A DNA stretch of 64,000 bases from Allolobophora icterica (Eukaryota > Annelida > Clitellata > Crassiclitellata > Lumbricidae), in contig OY744605.1 of the NCBI GenBank assembly GCA_963556255.1, positions 42,920,335 through 42,984,334 on the forward strand. The letters run 5' to 3'. Of this stretch, positions 42,864 to 56,261 are shown piece by piece; the first letter of the stretch is position 1; every line of letters starts with the position of its first letter. The notes beneath the pieces are model-generated. The model searched no databases and was not told the origin of the DNA. It was given only the letters and a program-made list of their open reading frames with translations. The position numbers and the translations under genes are program-made.

Positions 42864-43429
42864 GCCTATTTAGGCCTATGTCCCAATTCAGAGAAATTAG
42901 CCTACACGGGCTCCTACTTAGAAGGCCGTGAACTACTGGGCCTTGAAGGCAACTATTCGGTTACAACGCCAACAGCAAATGGAGCCCATGTGACAATTTT
43001 CTCATAGGCCTATATGACTGCTGTTGAGGAATGCAATTCCTCTTATGCCTTTTATGATACCTCCGACAACCGTTCGGGTGTGCGCTTAGGGCTGGCCTTC
43101 ATCTATGACCTTGACGCTGCAGACCAGTTTCATCCTAATTTGGTGCCCTATCCCTTTCTTCTTCGCCTCCACCTCCCGTATCTCCCATTAAGCTTACGTC
43201 ACTCGTGTCAATTGACTAAAATAATTGACACTAAAATAGTAAGTAAGTAAACAAACGTGATTGCAAGCCCATTAAGCTCTGTGCATCGGGACAACTTGCA
43301 TGTTCCATGCGCGTTGATTTCCATGGACTTTTGTTCGGCACTGTGGTATAGTAGGCAACAGTCGCCATTTTTAATTTAAAATATCGTGACCAAGAAGTAC
43401 GGGGCTCTATTCGGCTGAACCCTTATGGC

Positions 43430-43665
43430 ATGGTCCGCTTAGCTACACTGGTTAGAATGCACGTCTCATGCACCTATGTCCGTGTGGTTGCCGATTCGCA
43501 TACCGATATTGCCTTATTTAAGATATTTGATTATTGGGTTAGCACAGCCTGAACACAGGGACCTTAAATAGCGTGGCGCCCATTCAAAGGGGCAGAGGTG
43601 GTGAAGAATCTCAGCCGATCAATGCACTGAAAAAGAGCAGAGAGTCGAGGCCATTCAGTCGCTAG
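43430..43665 (+). repeat. tRNA-derived SINE (family D, copy 1)
   Basis: A tRNA-like head (GCTTAGCTACACTGGTTAG...GGTTGCCGATTCGCA) is followed by a body (GGGACCTTAAATAGCGTGGC, GGTGGTGAAGAATCTCA, CCGATCAATGCACTG) that recurs in reverse complement at 61455-61572. Confidence 0.6.
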
Positions 43666-43806
43666 GCCTAGGCCTATAGAAAAGCGTGTACATGTAGGCC
43701 AACATTTACATTCCTATATGTTTAAAAGGCCGACCCTGCACTTAAGAGGATATATACACGAGCAGTAGAAAGTGGTTCGAATGCGAAACTGTGTTGCTTG
43801 AGTTAC

Positions 43807-43994
43807 CGGTTTTGGCGCGACATGACGGACACTCGATTTTGTCGTGTTCACTGCATGGTGACCTGCTTGAGACACGTCTCACAGAACGAATGATGACAAG
43901 ACAAGAACTTCGGCTGATGCGCTTGTTCGTCGAACTGCTCGAGGCAAATGTCACAGGTTAAGAGGTCATCGCCGTTCATCTTTTGTTCATCCAT
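43807..43994 (-). pseudogene. RING exon of the TRIM-NHL gene, with a frameshift
   Basis: From the ATG at 43994 the frame encodes CDICLEQF...FLSCHHSFCETCLKQV, the first six zinc ligands of a RING finger, then meets TGA at 43850-43848. The remaining ligands (ECPSCRAKT) follow at once in the neighbouring frame and run to a consensus donor (ACCG|GTAACT at 43806). Splicing there to 41155 restores a phase-correct junction, and the downstream exon is undamaged. A one-base insertion near 43848-43860 would explain it. It may be a real null allele, or a sequencing error. Confidence 0.75.
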
Positions 43995-44129
43995 CCAGAT
44001 AGCAGTCGTCACCAAAAATCCAGGCTGCTTAACCTAGGATAGTACAGAAAGTGATCTTACATTTTGCTACAACGTAGGCCTACAACAGACGAAGTATAGG
44101 GGCCTTAAATGTAGGCCCTATAGGTTATA

Positions 44130-44136
<7 letters not shown>

Positions 44137-44172
<36 letters not shown>
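44137..44172. repeat. (TA)n microsatellite
   Basis: About 36 bp of TA dinucleotides upstream of the TRIM RING exon. Confidence 0.9.
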
Positions 44173-44177
<5 letters not shown>

Positions 44178-44258
44178 GTGTGTGAGAATTGTAAAAAAAG
44201 ACTGGCGGTTAGACTTTGATGAATTTGTTCCATGTGGAGTTTAATATTTCATCCCTTT

Positions 44259-44600
44259 CATAGGCGTAGCTACATCGAGGCAAGAGGAGGCTTTTTTACA
44301 TTAAAAAATTTCCTTGGGTTATAACTTATAGCCCTGCATCCTCAAGTAGGCCTACACCGTTCGAAAACCCCACTACACCTGAATGTTGCCTCCTTTTGAA
44401 CGGTGATTCTGGGGTCTTGCGACAAAAAATTTAGAAGAAATCCCCAAAAGTTCATCAAATTTTTAAAAAGAGAAATTTCCCCAAAAAAGGTCATCACATT
44501 TTTTTGCTAGAAGCGTCCCTTGTACCCCACACCCCACCTGTCAAACAAGATCGCTCCTAGTGGTTGCCTCCTCTTGAATTTAAGTCTGACTACGCTCCTG
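44259..44600. mobile_element. hAT-like MITE (degenerate ends)
   Basis: The left end CATAGGCGTAGCT and the complement of the right end TACGCTCCTG resemble the CAGGGGCGTAAC ends of family E. An inner inverted pair AAGAGGAGGC / GCCTCCTCTT supports the element. Flanks ATCCCTTT and ATCCGTAT match at six of eight positions, consistent with an old 8-bp duplication. Confidence 0.5.
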
Positions 44601-45473
44601 ATCCGTATTTTGCAAACTTAGAAAATTAAAAAATGCATTAGAAAGCCTGAACTCTTTAAAGTGATGACTTCACCAAATTTATTAGTATACAATTCACATG
44701 GTCACAAACCTCACAATAAACCAGAGCATTACTTTATTAGTAACCCAAAAAGTGAATTGTGAAAGAAAATGCTAAAATATATGCACAATAGGCCCTATAA
44801 ACAGTTGATATGAAGACCAGAGATAGGCCTAATAGTTAACACTTAATTATCTTTATGGAAAACTGAGGGGTTGAAAACGACCCCGGCCCTGGGTTGTGCA
44901 ATGAAGACTTAACTGTGGGGTCCTAAGAAAGACAGGGGTTGAACCCCAAACCCCGTTCAATTTTAATAGAAACTGGGCGGGAACCGCCTAGAAAAAAACC
45001 GAGATCTGCAGCCTTGATTTTACTGTTTGTTTAGAAATGCAATTGGGTGTGTTGCACTGCCGCGGCTCAGAAGGGTGTAACCAAGACAGCGTTCTATCGA
45101 TAGCTCATTATACGACAATTAGAGTTAGGCAGCACGGACGCTGAACCTCAGTCGCCTATGAAGACATCTGATCAGAAGTGGAGTCCCACGGTTTACAATT
45201 TATCTCTCTTTTGAAACGCAACCACGATGGAGGTAATCCAACAAAAGATAGAATTTTTAAACCTGCCAATTGGCGTTGGTACATGAATAGGCCTACCAAT
45301 CTCTCAGGGACAGTTGACGGAGTTAGGCCTGGAATTTTATGGACTGTCTCCCATGCAAATACTAAACACGGTCACCGCGTTAGCCTACACTAACCTGATC
45401 AACGTTGTAAGCACATGACTAGCCGTCAACCGATGTAATTATACCCATAGGCTATGTCTCTGTCGCTCTCCTG

Positions 45474-45478
<5 letters not shown>

Positions 45479-45549
<71 letters not shown>
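45479..45549. repeat. (CT)n microsatellite and CT-rich tail
   Basis: A run of CT dinucleotides is followed to about 45715 by imperfect CTCT-rich sequence. The long frames here are repeat artefacts. Confidence 0.95.
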
Positions 45550-45551
<2 letters not shown>

Positions 45552-46802
45552 TCACTTTCCTATTTATCTCACTGTCCTCTTTCTCCTTTCGCTCTCCACT
45601 CCTCTCTCCTGTAACTCTCCCAACTCTCTCTTCTCCCTCTCTCCTCACTCTCTCTCTCTCTCTCACTCTCCTCTTTACTCACTCTCTCCCCCTCTGTCCT
45701 CTCTCTCCTCTCGAGAACCTCGAGGTAGTCCTTCACTCAGCGCCACCGATTGATGTTTGGGCATTAGATTGTGGCGCTAATAAATGTGTAATAATAAAAA
45801 ATCCCAGTTTATTGTCTAAACAAAAGCTTTGGCCACCCTGCCCATAACCTCCAGCGACAGGAGTAGTACCTCTGCCATTTACCGAGAAGTTTGATGTCGT
45901 CTGTATAATATAGGTCTGTGAAGATCTCCCACAAGTGGCGCCTGCCATGCATGCCACAATGGACTGTGGGCTCCATAATATCGTCCGCAAAGAGGTCTGG
46001 AGCTATCCGATCGCCCTGTCATAACCCACTGTGAACTTTAAACCATGGAGTCGGATATTTACCATTCTGCTTGCGCACATCTCCTCAGGTCTGTAGGCCT
46101 ACATACAAGGCGCGTACGAGTTCAACAATATTGACCGGAAGGCTCCAGCGACAAAGGTAGCGCCAGAAGACTCCCTATCCAGCAAGTCAAAAGCGGCCGT
46201 CGGATCCACAGAAGCATTATTCGCAGTGGTTGCTGATTTATGCATGCCGACTATAGACATGTTTAATTCCTTTGTAGGCCTAATGACAGTTGATATAAAC
46301 AGCTGAGACCTCTTGCACGAAATACAATCGGGCCACGTATTGCTTGTAACAAGGATCAATTCTATGCTTAAGTTTATGATTGTTACATAATAGACCAGTA
46401 AGCTTATACGACGTTTTCATGACGCAACATGCTTTCGAGGCAAACAGGGCAAGGTACAGATGTATACCGTACCTGTGGCGAAACAATGCTTTGTGGCGAG
46501 ATGAATCATCAGCTTAGTGCCACGTATGGATTTGGTCTTTCTTATTAGTCTATTCACAGCAGGATTACCTATATGCATGATTGGCTGGAGTACAGGCAGA
46601 TCAACTGTACATCTGTGTGTACGCTGAGGGATTGAACCGGTTATACTCGATCGTCATCCTATAGGTTTGTAGACTTGTGTCTGCAAGGCGCTGTCCCCAC
46701 ACGAGTAGGCGCCTACCACCATCGCACCCATTCAAGCAGCGGGTCAAAGTGAAAGATTTCACACGAGAAGACCTTTGAAAATGAGAAGATCTCGAGTCAT
46801 GG

Positions 46803-47008
<206 letters not shown>

Positions 47009-47256
47009 TCACAGTAGAAGCACATACGAGGATGCGTGCATGTGTAGCCTACACAGCGAGGCCAGCCACACACAATTAGTTGAACGAAACATCTCTGTAT
47101 ATTAGTAAAGCCACATGCAGCAAGAACAGCGAATCTGTAGATGGAGTCAGAGCTCGTCAGAAGCGAGGCCTGGAACAACTTAGGGCCCCTTGTTTTACGG
47201 GTTGGAATCCAGTCCCGTACAACCAGAAAGAACAGACCCATCATCCAATCATTGGA

Positions 47257-47509
47257 CATAGGCGTAATTTGTGGGGGTACGAGGGGTACCCGCACCCCCA
47301 ACTTTTTGGACTGAAGGGTACCGTACCCCCACTTTTTAAACATCTCATTATGACATTTATATAGCGCCTCTTCAAGAGGGCTACTCAGAGGCGCTCAATG
47401 CCAGTCAATATTTTATTATTGAGCCTTCCCATAGATCGCAGTCTCCGCCTTGCTTCGTGTATGTAAGAAATTGGTATCCCCCACTTTTTAGACCAAAGTT
47501 ACGCCCCTG
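47257..47509 (+). mobile_element. hAT MITE family E, copy 1
   Basis: Ends CATAGGCGTAA and the complement of CAGGGGCGTAAC; perfect 8-bp duplication TCATTGGA (47249-47256 and 47510-47517). The interior holds GGGGTACGAGGGGTACCC, TAGCGCCTCT and ATCGCAGTCTCCGCCTTGC. This copy carries about 50 bp not in the others (near 47345-47400). Confidence 0.9.
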
Positions 47510-48194
47510 TCATTGGATGATGGGTCTCGAGACTTTCAAATGTAGATGCGCCAGTCTACTGAATCCCTCTTCAGTTAATATTATGTAGCCTTTCAGAGAT
47601 AAACTCAGACAGTAATTAAACTACAGATTTTATGTAGATAAAAGTCAAGACGTGTGTTTTTGGCTCCTTAGAGCTATGCCTTGATCGGTTTAACGAGTTG
47701 AGATCGGCACTCGATGTCTAACACGAAGTGGCCACTTGAACAGATAAAGCCTTCCTCGTCAACAACATGTATAGATCACAATGGAGATCGTCTGCGTGCT
47801 ATCATTATAGGTAGGTGGTAGACCGACTCCCAACTGTCTTCTCAATTTTTACTAAATCCATTTTCAGTCTGCAAACACTCTTGACGTAAAGAGCGCCACT
47901 CTACTGAAGCTGTATTCCTTTCGTGAAGACAAATAAGAGACCAAAGGACCGGGTTCGTCTGCTATTTAAGTGGCAAGGGTGGCCGCAAAAATACTCTTAA
48001 AATTATATCTGGAACCAGAGGGCACTAATGCACATAAGTTAGCTGCCTTCAATTGTACATTATTGGGACTTCATTAGGTATTTGCACACTGTAAATCAAA
48101 ATATATCTGGCAGTAGGCGATGTGCTTTGACAACAGACTAGTTTTCAGTTTAATATGCACGTAAACGTTGTATACCCACACTAATTACTATAGT

Positions 48195-48378
48195 CAAGGC
48201 CGTAGCCAGGATTTTGTTTCGGGGGTGTTTTCTGTTGGGGGGGGTGTTTTCTCCTCCTTGAGCAAGCCTATAATCAACCGAATCAACCGAATAGGGGTTT
48301 GGAGTTAGTAAATGTTTTTACATTATTTATTTTCGGGGGGTGTCTAAACACCAAAACACCCCCCTAGCTACGGCCTTG
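48195..48378. mobile_element. hAT MITE (family F)
   Basis: Terminal inverted repeats CAAGGCCGTAGC are flanked by the 8-bp duplication ACTATAGT on both sides (48187-48194 and 48379-48386). Because the duplication is itself palindromic, the inverted repeat looks 20 bp long. The interior is G/C-run rich (GGGGTGTTTTCT). Confidence 0.85.
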
Positions 48379-48417
48379 ACTATAGTATATAATTCTCCTC
48401 CTAGTCCTTCGCCTCCT

Positions 48418-48511
48418 CCACTTCCTCCTCCTCCTCCTCCTCCTCCTCCTCCTCCTCCTCCTCCTCCTCCTCCTCCTCCTCCTCCTCCTCCTCCTCCTCC
48501 TCCTCCTCCTC
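48418..48511. repeat. (CTC)n trinucleotide microsatellite
   Basis: About 90 bp of CCT/CTC repeats; the poly-proline frame across it is an artefact. Confidence 0.95.
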
Positions 48512-48732
48512 ACACCTGTCCATGAGCTGAAAGCCTGTAGGTGTTCATTACATAAATATTTAACCGTTTCTCGGACCTATAGTTGACTAGGGCGACATCC
48601 GAACCGGTGTTGCATTATATGTCACTGCTATATGTGCCATAGATTTCTACCATCTTTTTTCTTTAGGGATCATCCATTAAGGTCACTCAAATGCCCAATT
48701 CCGACGTCTGTATCTAAATTTAAACATACAGT

Positions 48733-49436
48733 CAATTGAAGGGCTTGCAGCAATAACCAGGTATGTCGGATTTTTTTAGTTTTGGGAAAATGGCTTCAAA
48801 GATTTGGCACTTCAAAATGTTATATCTAAGCCATTTTACGAGATATCGACAAGCTGTTTGAAACACCGTCTGAGTTGTTATTGTCTTTCAAGAAATTGTT
48901 ACATAATGCAATGCAGAAGATAACTTTAATGTTTTTTTCACGACATTTTGCTTCATACCTGGTTATTGACACTCAATGACCCAACATCGCCTGCTGTTAG
49001 TCGACATACCTTATTCTTGCACCAAATGGTGACTAGCACACAGTACAAATTAATCGTGCAATAAAAAGGTAAGTCATCATAGCTACATTACAGTAAGGAA
49101 AAAATAACGCAAAATCAGTGAATTGTAGAGTAAGTAACAGTCAATAACCGGGTATGTCAAATAACCTGATTATTGCACCGGTTTTAATATAAAGATTACT
49201 AGAAAAAACGACAACTTTTTGTTATCATACCGGGTTATTGCACTGGAGTAATGCTGCCGGCTGCTAAATACCATATGTCGACAAACTTGTTTATCCAAAA
49301 GCCAATTCAAAAATAATCAGATTTGCACCAAATTTGCAGGGTATATAGAATACAATATTCCAAGCACGCTGGCACACTTTTTCACATAAACCAGGTATGT
49401 CGACATACCTGGTTATTGAGGCAAGCCCTTCAATTG
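48733..49436. mobile_element. Non-autonomous DNA transposon with AATAACC(A/G)GGTATGTC repeats
   Basis: The ends CAATTGAAGGGCTTGC and their complement form inverted repeats extending about 37 bp with few mismatches. CAATTG at both borders may be a 6-bp target duplication. The motif AATAACCAGGTATGTCG or its complement recurs at the termini and at about 48953, 49141, 49165, 49228 and 49390. No coding sequence. Confidence 0.75.
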
Positions 49437-50857
49437 TTTCCGTAGAGCCTGTGCCTTAAACAAAAACTTCAATCAGAGCACAGAGTCCATATACTGCTTT
49501 GGATCTATAATTAGAATCACTTGCTGAAGCATCATTATCAATTAAAGTTCCCCCGTATCACAGTTAGCCCTTCAAGATCAACAGGGTAGCTCAATCCAGC
49601 CCTTTATAGGCCTACTCTGCTGAAATGAGGTCGTACGCAAGTTGAATCCTGGGAATGGAGGAGTGATGACAAATGCAGGCAAGGAGAGGAAGGACTCAAG
49701 ATCAGGTCAGTTTTATGTAGGTCCTTTATAGACGACCCATTACGATCGATGTATCTGCACCCATTATTCCGATACTTCTTTTGATCCAGAGAGGACTGGC
49801 TCGGTTTTCCAAGGCAAGTTGTCCAACTGTTTACAGGGTTCCTGTCGAGCCTGCTCACCATAGTAGTAGCCTACTTAATTCTTGCAAAACTGACGACATA
49901 AGTATATCATCAGTAAGTATTCCTTCATTTATTTGTTCACCCTCTAACCTCAATTACATATGCCACTAGGTCTTTGAAGGGTCTCTTCTTAGCAATTCTT
50001 TCCATGAGTGAACTTGGGTGACCTATGTGTTGAACTTTTCCCTTTGCGACTTGAGTTCAATTGGCAAGTATCATGCGAAATTAAAATACGGCCCTGTCGA
50101 AAAAGTAGGAGATCATTACAACCACTGAGGTCTACAATTAAGCGAGTGTCCCTTGAAATCCGACCCACACAATAACGCGACCATTCTTCCGACATCAGGC
50201 CTACGCGCAAATGCCTGAACAATAATAACTTACGATCTCTCTAAATCTGTTCCCACCACAAGAAAGTCACGCATCCACAGTTACAACAAGTGAAAAATTT
50301 TGATTGATATTTTCCTGCCCGAGTTTCAGTGAAGTTAGTGAACCGATGAGTTTTAACTTCATCCTCTGAAGACTTCAACCGTGTCCTCAACTGTTAAAAG
50401 GTTGATCGTGTTTATTATTTAATAGACCCGTCAATTGGCCCTAACTCAATCTTTAGGTGGAGTCATTTATGGCACACTATATCTTGCTTTGACCACCTGA
50501 AAAGTAAAAATAGGCCTAGTCCAAAATTCCAAGAGAGCTATATCTTATCTTTTGATCACAGTTACCGACGAGGGTTCGTCGTAGTAAATCATTTACATGT
50601 GTACATAGTTGCTAACTTGTCTAAAGAAGTTGACGCCTACGAGTGGAATGCCAACTAAAGGTCGTTTGGTTTGGCACACTTCAGCAACTTCACTTTGCCT
50701 TGCTTTCTCTCTTCACTTTCTCGTATATATGGCGTTCGTGATCTATAGGTGTGACTCTTGACAGCTCTCTCGTCTTTAGCCTACTGAACATACTTCCAAA
50801 CTCACCCGCTCTTCCTACTTCCACCTAGGACGCCTTATCCGTCGCTCTGTCTTAATA

Positions 50858-51110
50858 ATCTGCGTTTAATATCTTCAAACTGACAATTACGCAGTATGAT
50901 TACAAATCAGTATGAACGGATGATCACAAGTTATTACAGGAGTCGAATTTAACTGTACACGGCAGCCATGCAAGGCGCCCATCACGTCCTACATCTCATT
51001 TTATCAAACGCGCCATCTCGCGAATGAAAGGCTGAGTGGACCTAAATTTGGGGAGGTAGCGGGAAGCGATCCCGCTACCGCTTACTCTTCACGCCAGTGA
51101 TGTTCCCACT
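50858..51110 (-). repeat. tRNA-derived SINE (family A, copy 2)
   Basis: Collinear with 21716-21975: TCAAACTGACAATTACGCAGT, AGGAGTCGAATTTAACTG, GCAGCCATGCAAGGCGCCCAT. The minus strand shows a T-arm-like GGTAGCGGGATCGCTTCCCG. Confidence 0.65.
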
Positions 51111-51414
51111 ACTCTATATATCTTCAATTTTCACTTCAATTGTTTATGCATTGTGCTCCGAGCCATCAAACACCGGGTATAACCTCCGCAACCGGCCACA
51201 CCCCTTCGCTCTCCCAGTAACGAAACTTTATTTCAAGAATGCTGTACAAGGGCATTTACTAACCTCAATCAAACTCTAGCAGACACTTGAAGACACTTAG
51301 GAGCTCCCGTAGGCCCTGCAGCCAAGACACTTAGAATCTTCCCTGCCCCAATCTGTTATTTGCTGCGTTACTGCCAGCAAAGCTTGATTTCATGAACTAA
51401 ACTAATATAGGGCC

Positions 51415-52022
51415 TACATACATTGTCTGCTCTCGACTTGACTACTGCAACTCTCTCCTCGTCGGTCTTCCGAAGGTCCGTCTTGCTCCTCTTCAGTCTG
51501 TACTCGATGCCGCTGCTGATTGCCCGTCTTCCTCCATTCTCTCATATCACCACTTTTATGGCGGAAAAACTCTATTGGCTCCCGCTTTCTGCCCGCATCC
51601 AATTCAAAGTCCTACTTATAATTGTCTTTAAGGCTCAATTAACTTGGTCTCTGGCCAAAACATTTATGTGATTTAATTCTTCGTCCTCACTCTGACTGCT
51701 TCTTCTCTCCGTCTAGCTCTTCGCTCCTCTGACCGTCTGGACCTTCTGGTTCCCCGTGTCAGGGCTTCATTGGCTCAATCGGATCAATCCAGGTATTTTC
51801 ACTCTGTTGCTTCCATTGGCCCTGCTCTCCTCTCTGGAATAAGCTTCCTCCGTCTGTTCGTTCCTCTATTCTCTCTGGTACCGTCTCTTCCTCCTTTGCC
51901 TTTCTTGAAACTTAATTGTTTCTTTCTCTCGGGGTCTCTTTCACATTGGAGCATTTCTGAATGGCTCTCCAGCTAGAAGCTCTTTATAAATGTCCGAATA
52001 CAATACAATACAATATTATACA
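51415..52022 (+). mobile_element. LINE reverse-transcriptase C-terminal fragment
   Basis: It encodes CSRLDYCNSLLVGLPK-like, HITTFMAEKLYWLPLSARIQFKVLLI and DLLVPRVRASLAQSDQS, the conserved end of CR1/L2-like reverse transcriptases, with several frame breaks. Its 3' end is CTTTATAAATGTCCGAATACAATACAATA. Confidence 0.75.
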
Positions 52023-52868
52023 ATGCCAAACATACCACACTCGTTGAGCCCAAGGCAGACCCACATCATGCAGCTGATGCCTGCAGGTATAGGGGCCCAG
52101 CCTAGGCAGCGATTGTGCCTGTCAGAGGATCTGTACTTGTAACGGACATGGACTGCAGTCATATCATGTCTCGTAATCTGCGCCTTCACCTATCGAAACA
52201 CGCCCGCCACGAAATGTTTCTTATAAATTATCTTTTCGGCTTTTCATGTAGGCCTAATATTATAGTTTCTCTTGGCATTCACACGTGTGCACGTTGCCTA
52301 CTTTCAAATGAAAGAAAAGCTCTACATTGAGGTAACAGTAACAATAATGATTCATAATGAACTCACCTTCGATTAGCGGTCAAGGACACTGCTATAGGTT
52401 ATGTAACGCTTCAGCAAGTAATTACTAGACTCGACTCTGGCAATGACAAATTAGATAGAAAAACCAATGCCTGTAATTAGTCTGAGAAATCGAAATGCGT
52501 TCTTCCTGAATGAATTGAAGTATAAGGCACGGAACATACTTTATGTACACGAAGAAACAGCAGTGTTTGCAATACGAGGCTATAGCTGAAAACTTAGTCA
52601 CGCTCCGCTAGAGCGTGCCACAACTTGTATTGTTGGAACAGCCTCCATAGAAAACGAACACTTCAGTGTTGCATACATTGAACTAGTATAATGCTCACTC
52701 ACAATGAGTGAATGATATAGTCTGTGAACGACAGACCCGCATACAGATAGGCACAGCAATACAAAGAGAGGGCGAGAAAGAGCGAGCGACAGGAAGAACA
52801 GAGGTAGACAAGGAGGGAGAGATAATACGACGAGAGAGACAGTAACAGGCACGGAGACGAGACAAATT

Positions 52869-53041
<173 letters not shown>

Positions 53042-53175
53042 GCAGACAGACAGAGAGCTAGGGAGGGAGGAAGGGAGAGAGGAGGGAGGGAAGGACGGAG
53101 GGAGAGTTCACAAGTGGTCATTGCACGACGTCTCTAGATTTATACAGACTTACACCTGAATGGATTTAAGTATAC

Positions 53176-53179
<4 letters not shown>

Positions 53180-53252
<73 letters not shown>
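53180..53252. repeat. Compound (TA)n / (CA)n microsatellite
   Basis: TA dinucleotides to about 53222, then CA dinucleotides to about 53252. Confidence 0.95.
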
Positions 53253-53256
<4 letters not shown>

Positions 53257-54169
53257 CTAAATGACTGCATTACTGACATCGTTATTTTGGGCTATTATTG
53301 CATAGTCTGCGTGGATTAAGTTCAATTCTGTACGTGCATAGGATATAAACCTTAGAAACATGTTTAAATTATAGTGATCAAAGAAAGAGACTCATCAAAC
53401 ATCTGCTGGAACCTGCTTTGAGTGCTTCCACGCCATTCAAATGTTCACATACAACTGTGTAGCATACATTCACCTATATCTACGCCGAGCTAATTAGCTC
53501 CGCTAATCGGACTGGTCGGCTTACCCATGGGCGTCCGTAGAAATTTTTCTGGGGGGGGGAGCGGCAAATTTTCCTAGGGGGCAAAGTCGAAAAAACCCGA
53601 AATGTTCAGGTGGTGCCAGACTTTTGCACACCACTGTATAAGAAAAAATTCAGAATTATTGAGACATATATATATATAATCACTTGCCTCCACAATCCAA
53701 ATAATTGGTGCTTTACGTCCTCTGTCGTATAAGAAGCGACGCCAATGATTCTCAGGAGACTCTTGAGACGAAACCAATCTTTACGAGACAATTAGGCCGA
53801 GACGTTGGCCTATCGTCTCTCCCAGACGAGACATTATAATTAGCTGAGTGTCGAGACTGAGACTACAGCGCAGATTCTGATGCTTCAAAAGCAATTCGAC
53901 TGTTGCGACAGGGCTGGCAAGTTTGTTTTAAACTGCCATGAAAATAATTTATAATGTGTACATATATCGTAGGCCTATAGTGGTAGCAACGTTTATAAAG
54001 TGTAATACAGTTCTACTTGCATGACAGCTAGTAGGCCCATGCATTTAGCCTATAGGCCTTATAGGTTTGGTCTAGACCCTAGGCCTACTTGATGTCAGTA
54101 AGCAGATTGGAAATCAGCGACAAATATGTAAATTTACAATAGCTGCACTTCTCCTAATCGAAACGAAAA

Positions 54170-54350
54170 TTTATGATAGCTATATGTGTCTTCCTAGATT
54201 TATCGAAAACTTTTGACACCATGCTCCACAATTTAAAAATTATTGCTCTTGGCCTAGCCGTGGGTGTACTGAAAACATGCAGTGGCCACTGGCTATATGC
54301 CTCGACATGCAAGCGTCTCAGAATAATAATGTTTATTATTATAGTTTAAA
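54170..54350 (+). mobile_element. LINE reverse-transcriptase fragment
   Basis: The segment around 54185-54235 encodes VFLDLSKTFDTMLHN, the catalytic-core motif block of non-LTR reverse transcriptases. The frame decays soon after. Confidence 0.55.
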
Positions 54351-54706
54351 ATCTTCAAGAAGACTCAAAACTGTAGGCCAATATGCTTCTGGACAAATAT
54401 TTCTTACATATGGAACCAATTTATCGGATCTGAAAATTCAATGCACAAGTTTTAATAAATGGCTTTATATTCAATAGGCTTAAATAGGCTATGTGTATTG
54501 TGTATAACATAATTATGGCCTACAGTATTGCCTGCTTACCTCTCCTTGTCTTTGGAATGGAACAAAGTAAATCTCTTTGCAAAAGTTGATTTAAGCTTAC
54601 AGGCTATAGTAGGCCCCTAAAATAGCGCCGCAGTATTACCTTATGCATTGGGCCGGCGTGCTTACTATGGGCGAACTGGGGAGGGCTAAAGTTCGGCATA
54701 CACACT

Positions 54707-54876
54707 CAGGGGCGTAACTTTGGTCTAAAAAGTGGGGGTACCAATTTCTTACTTACATGAAGCAAGGCGAAGACTGCGATCTCTGAGAAGGCACTGTACT
54801 CAAATATTGATTGGCATTGTTCAAAAAGTGGAGCGTACGGTACCCCTCGTACCCCCCCCCACAAGTTACGCCTATG
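54707..54876 (-). mobile_element. hAT MITE family E, copy 2
   Basis: Reverse orientation relative to copy 1. The ends are CAGGGGCGTAACTT and the complement of CATAGGCGTAACTT; perfect 8-bp duplication TACACACT (54699-54706 and 54877-54884). Confidence 0.9.
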
Positions 54877-55885
54877 TACACACTAGTGCCATTTATCAAC
54901 TTGAAGAAACAAGAAAATTCTATAATTGACATCATGGCAAGAGTGACACAGGCTTTGAGAAAACAAGTAGGCCTACTTTGTTGATGCATGCGAACTTTTT
55001 GCGCAGTTATAGATACCAGCACCGAAATGGTTTAATATGATTCCTATAGCCTACGACTTTAACCATTATAGGTCTACATTAGGCCTATAGGCCTATACTG
55101 TCATTACTGTGCAAACTGCAAAGTGTAAAGCTATAAAGAAGTAGGCCTACATTGTTACTGCAGAATGGTTTTTAAAATTTACAATCGAATGTCTAGACTA
55201 AGGCAGAAACAACACTGTTGAAGCGGAAATGCGAAGTTTTTATTGGGCGAATTCTGCTGAAATGCATCTGTTTCTTCTAATTTAAGTGGTAAACAGGTCA
55301 GATGAAAGGTTCTCCCAGGGACCATAACACCCTGGCGCGGGCTCTGCTTAAGCGGTCCTATGAGAGATTGAAATATATACACAGACAGACAGACAGTCTG
55401 AGACAGACAGACACATACAAAGAAGAAAGAAAGACAGACACAGACAAAAAAGAAAGAAAGAAAGACAAACAAATTCAGAACTGGATGGTTTCTTTCGACT
55501 CATTATTATTCATTGTTGCAAGTACTATTGCGTCATAGGCCTATGAGAATTTAGACATAATATTTTATATAGTCTACATAGCTACACACACGCACGCCAG
55601 GCATTCCTAGATTAGACCGACTTTGAGATCATCGTCATCCTCAAAAGTACGGTACTGTGGACTGTGGAGTGAATTAGGCCTACCGCAGTGTCGACCCAGG
55701 TAGGCCTACTCACATGGTAGGCCTACTCTAGATCGTGTCTTACATCCTGAGTTTTCCACCGAACAATGTTGTTAGGAAGACCAGCATTTCAAAACCAGAA
55801 CCGAGATCAAGACCGCATGGATGCAATGGAGAAGACCACAGGGTTTAAGACTAAGACCAATGCCTTAAGATCAAGACCAAGTAGG

Positions 55886-56087
55886 CATAGGCGTAATTTG
55901 TAGGGGGTACGAGGGGTACCCGTACCCCCACGTATTGGACTGGGGGCACCGTACCCCCCACTTTTTGAACAGTGTCAATCAATATTTTATTATTGTGCCT
56001 TTCCAGAAATCGCAGTCTCCGCCTTGCTTCATGTATGCAAGAAATTGCATGGTACCCCCCATTTTTTAGACCAAAGTTACGTCGCTG
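55886..56087 (+). mobile_element. hAT MITE family E, copy 3
   Basis: Ends CATAGGCGTAATTT and the complement of CAGCGACGTAAC; perfect 8-bp duplication CAAGTAGG (55878-55885 and 56088-56095). Confidence 0.9.
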
Positions 56088-56207
56088 CAAGTAGGCCTAT
56101 CGAAAACCGTTACCAAGACCATAACTGTTGCGGATATTAATGGCACTGTGTTATTCTTAATTTATGGAAAAATAAAGTTTTCGAATCACAAAGAACCTAA
56201 TGCATGG

Positions 56208-56211
<4 letters not shown>

Positions 56212-56259
<48 letters not shown>
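56212..56259. repeat. (TA)n microsatellite
   Basis: About 48 bp of TA dinucleotides at the border of the following SINE. Confidence 0.93.

Positions 56260-56261
<2 letters not shown>

Noticed and set aside
45454..45753. 99-codon frame of Ser/Leu repeats
   Set aside because: Translation of a (CT)n microsatellite.
48340..48525. Poly-proline frame
   Set aside because: Translation of a (CTC)n microsatellite and part of a MITE.
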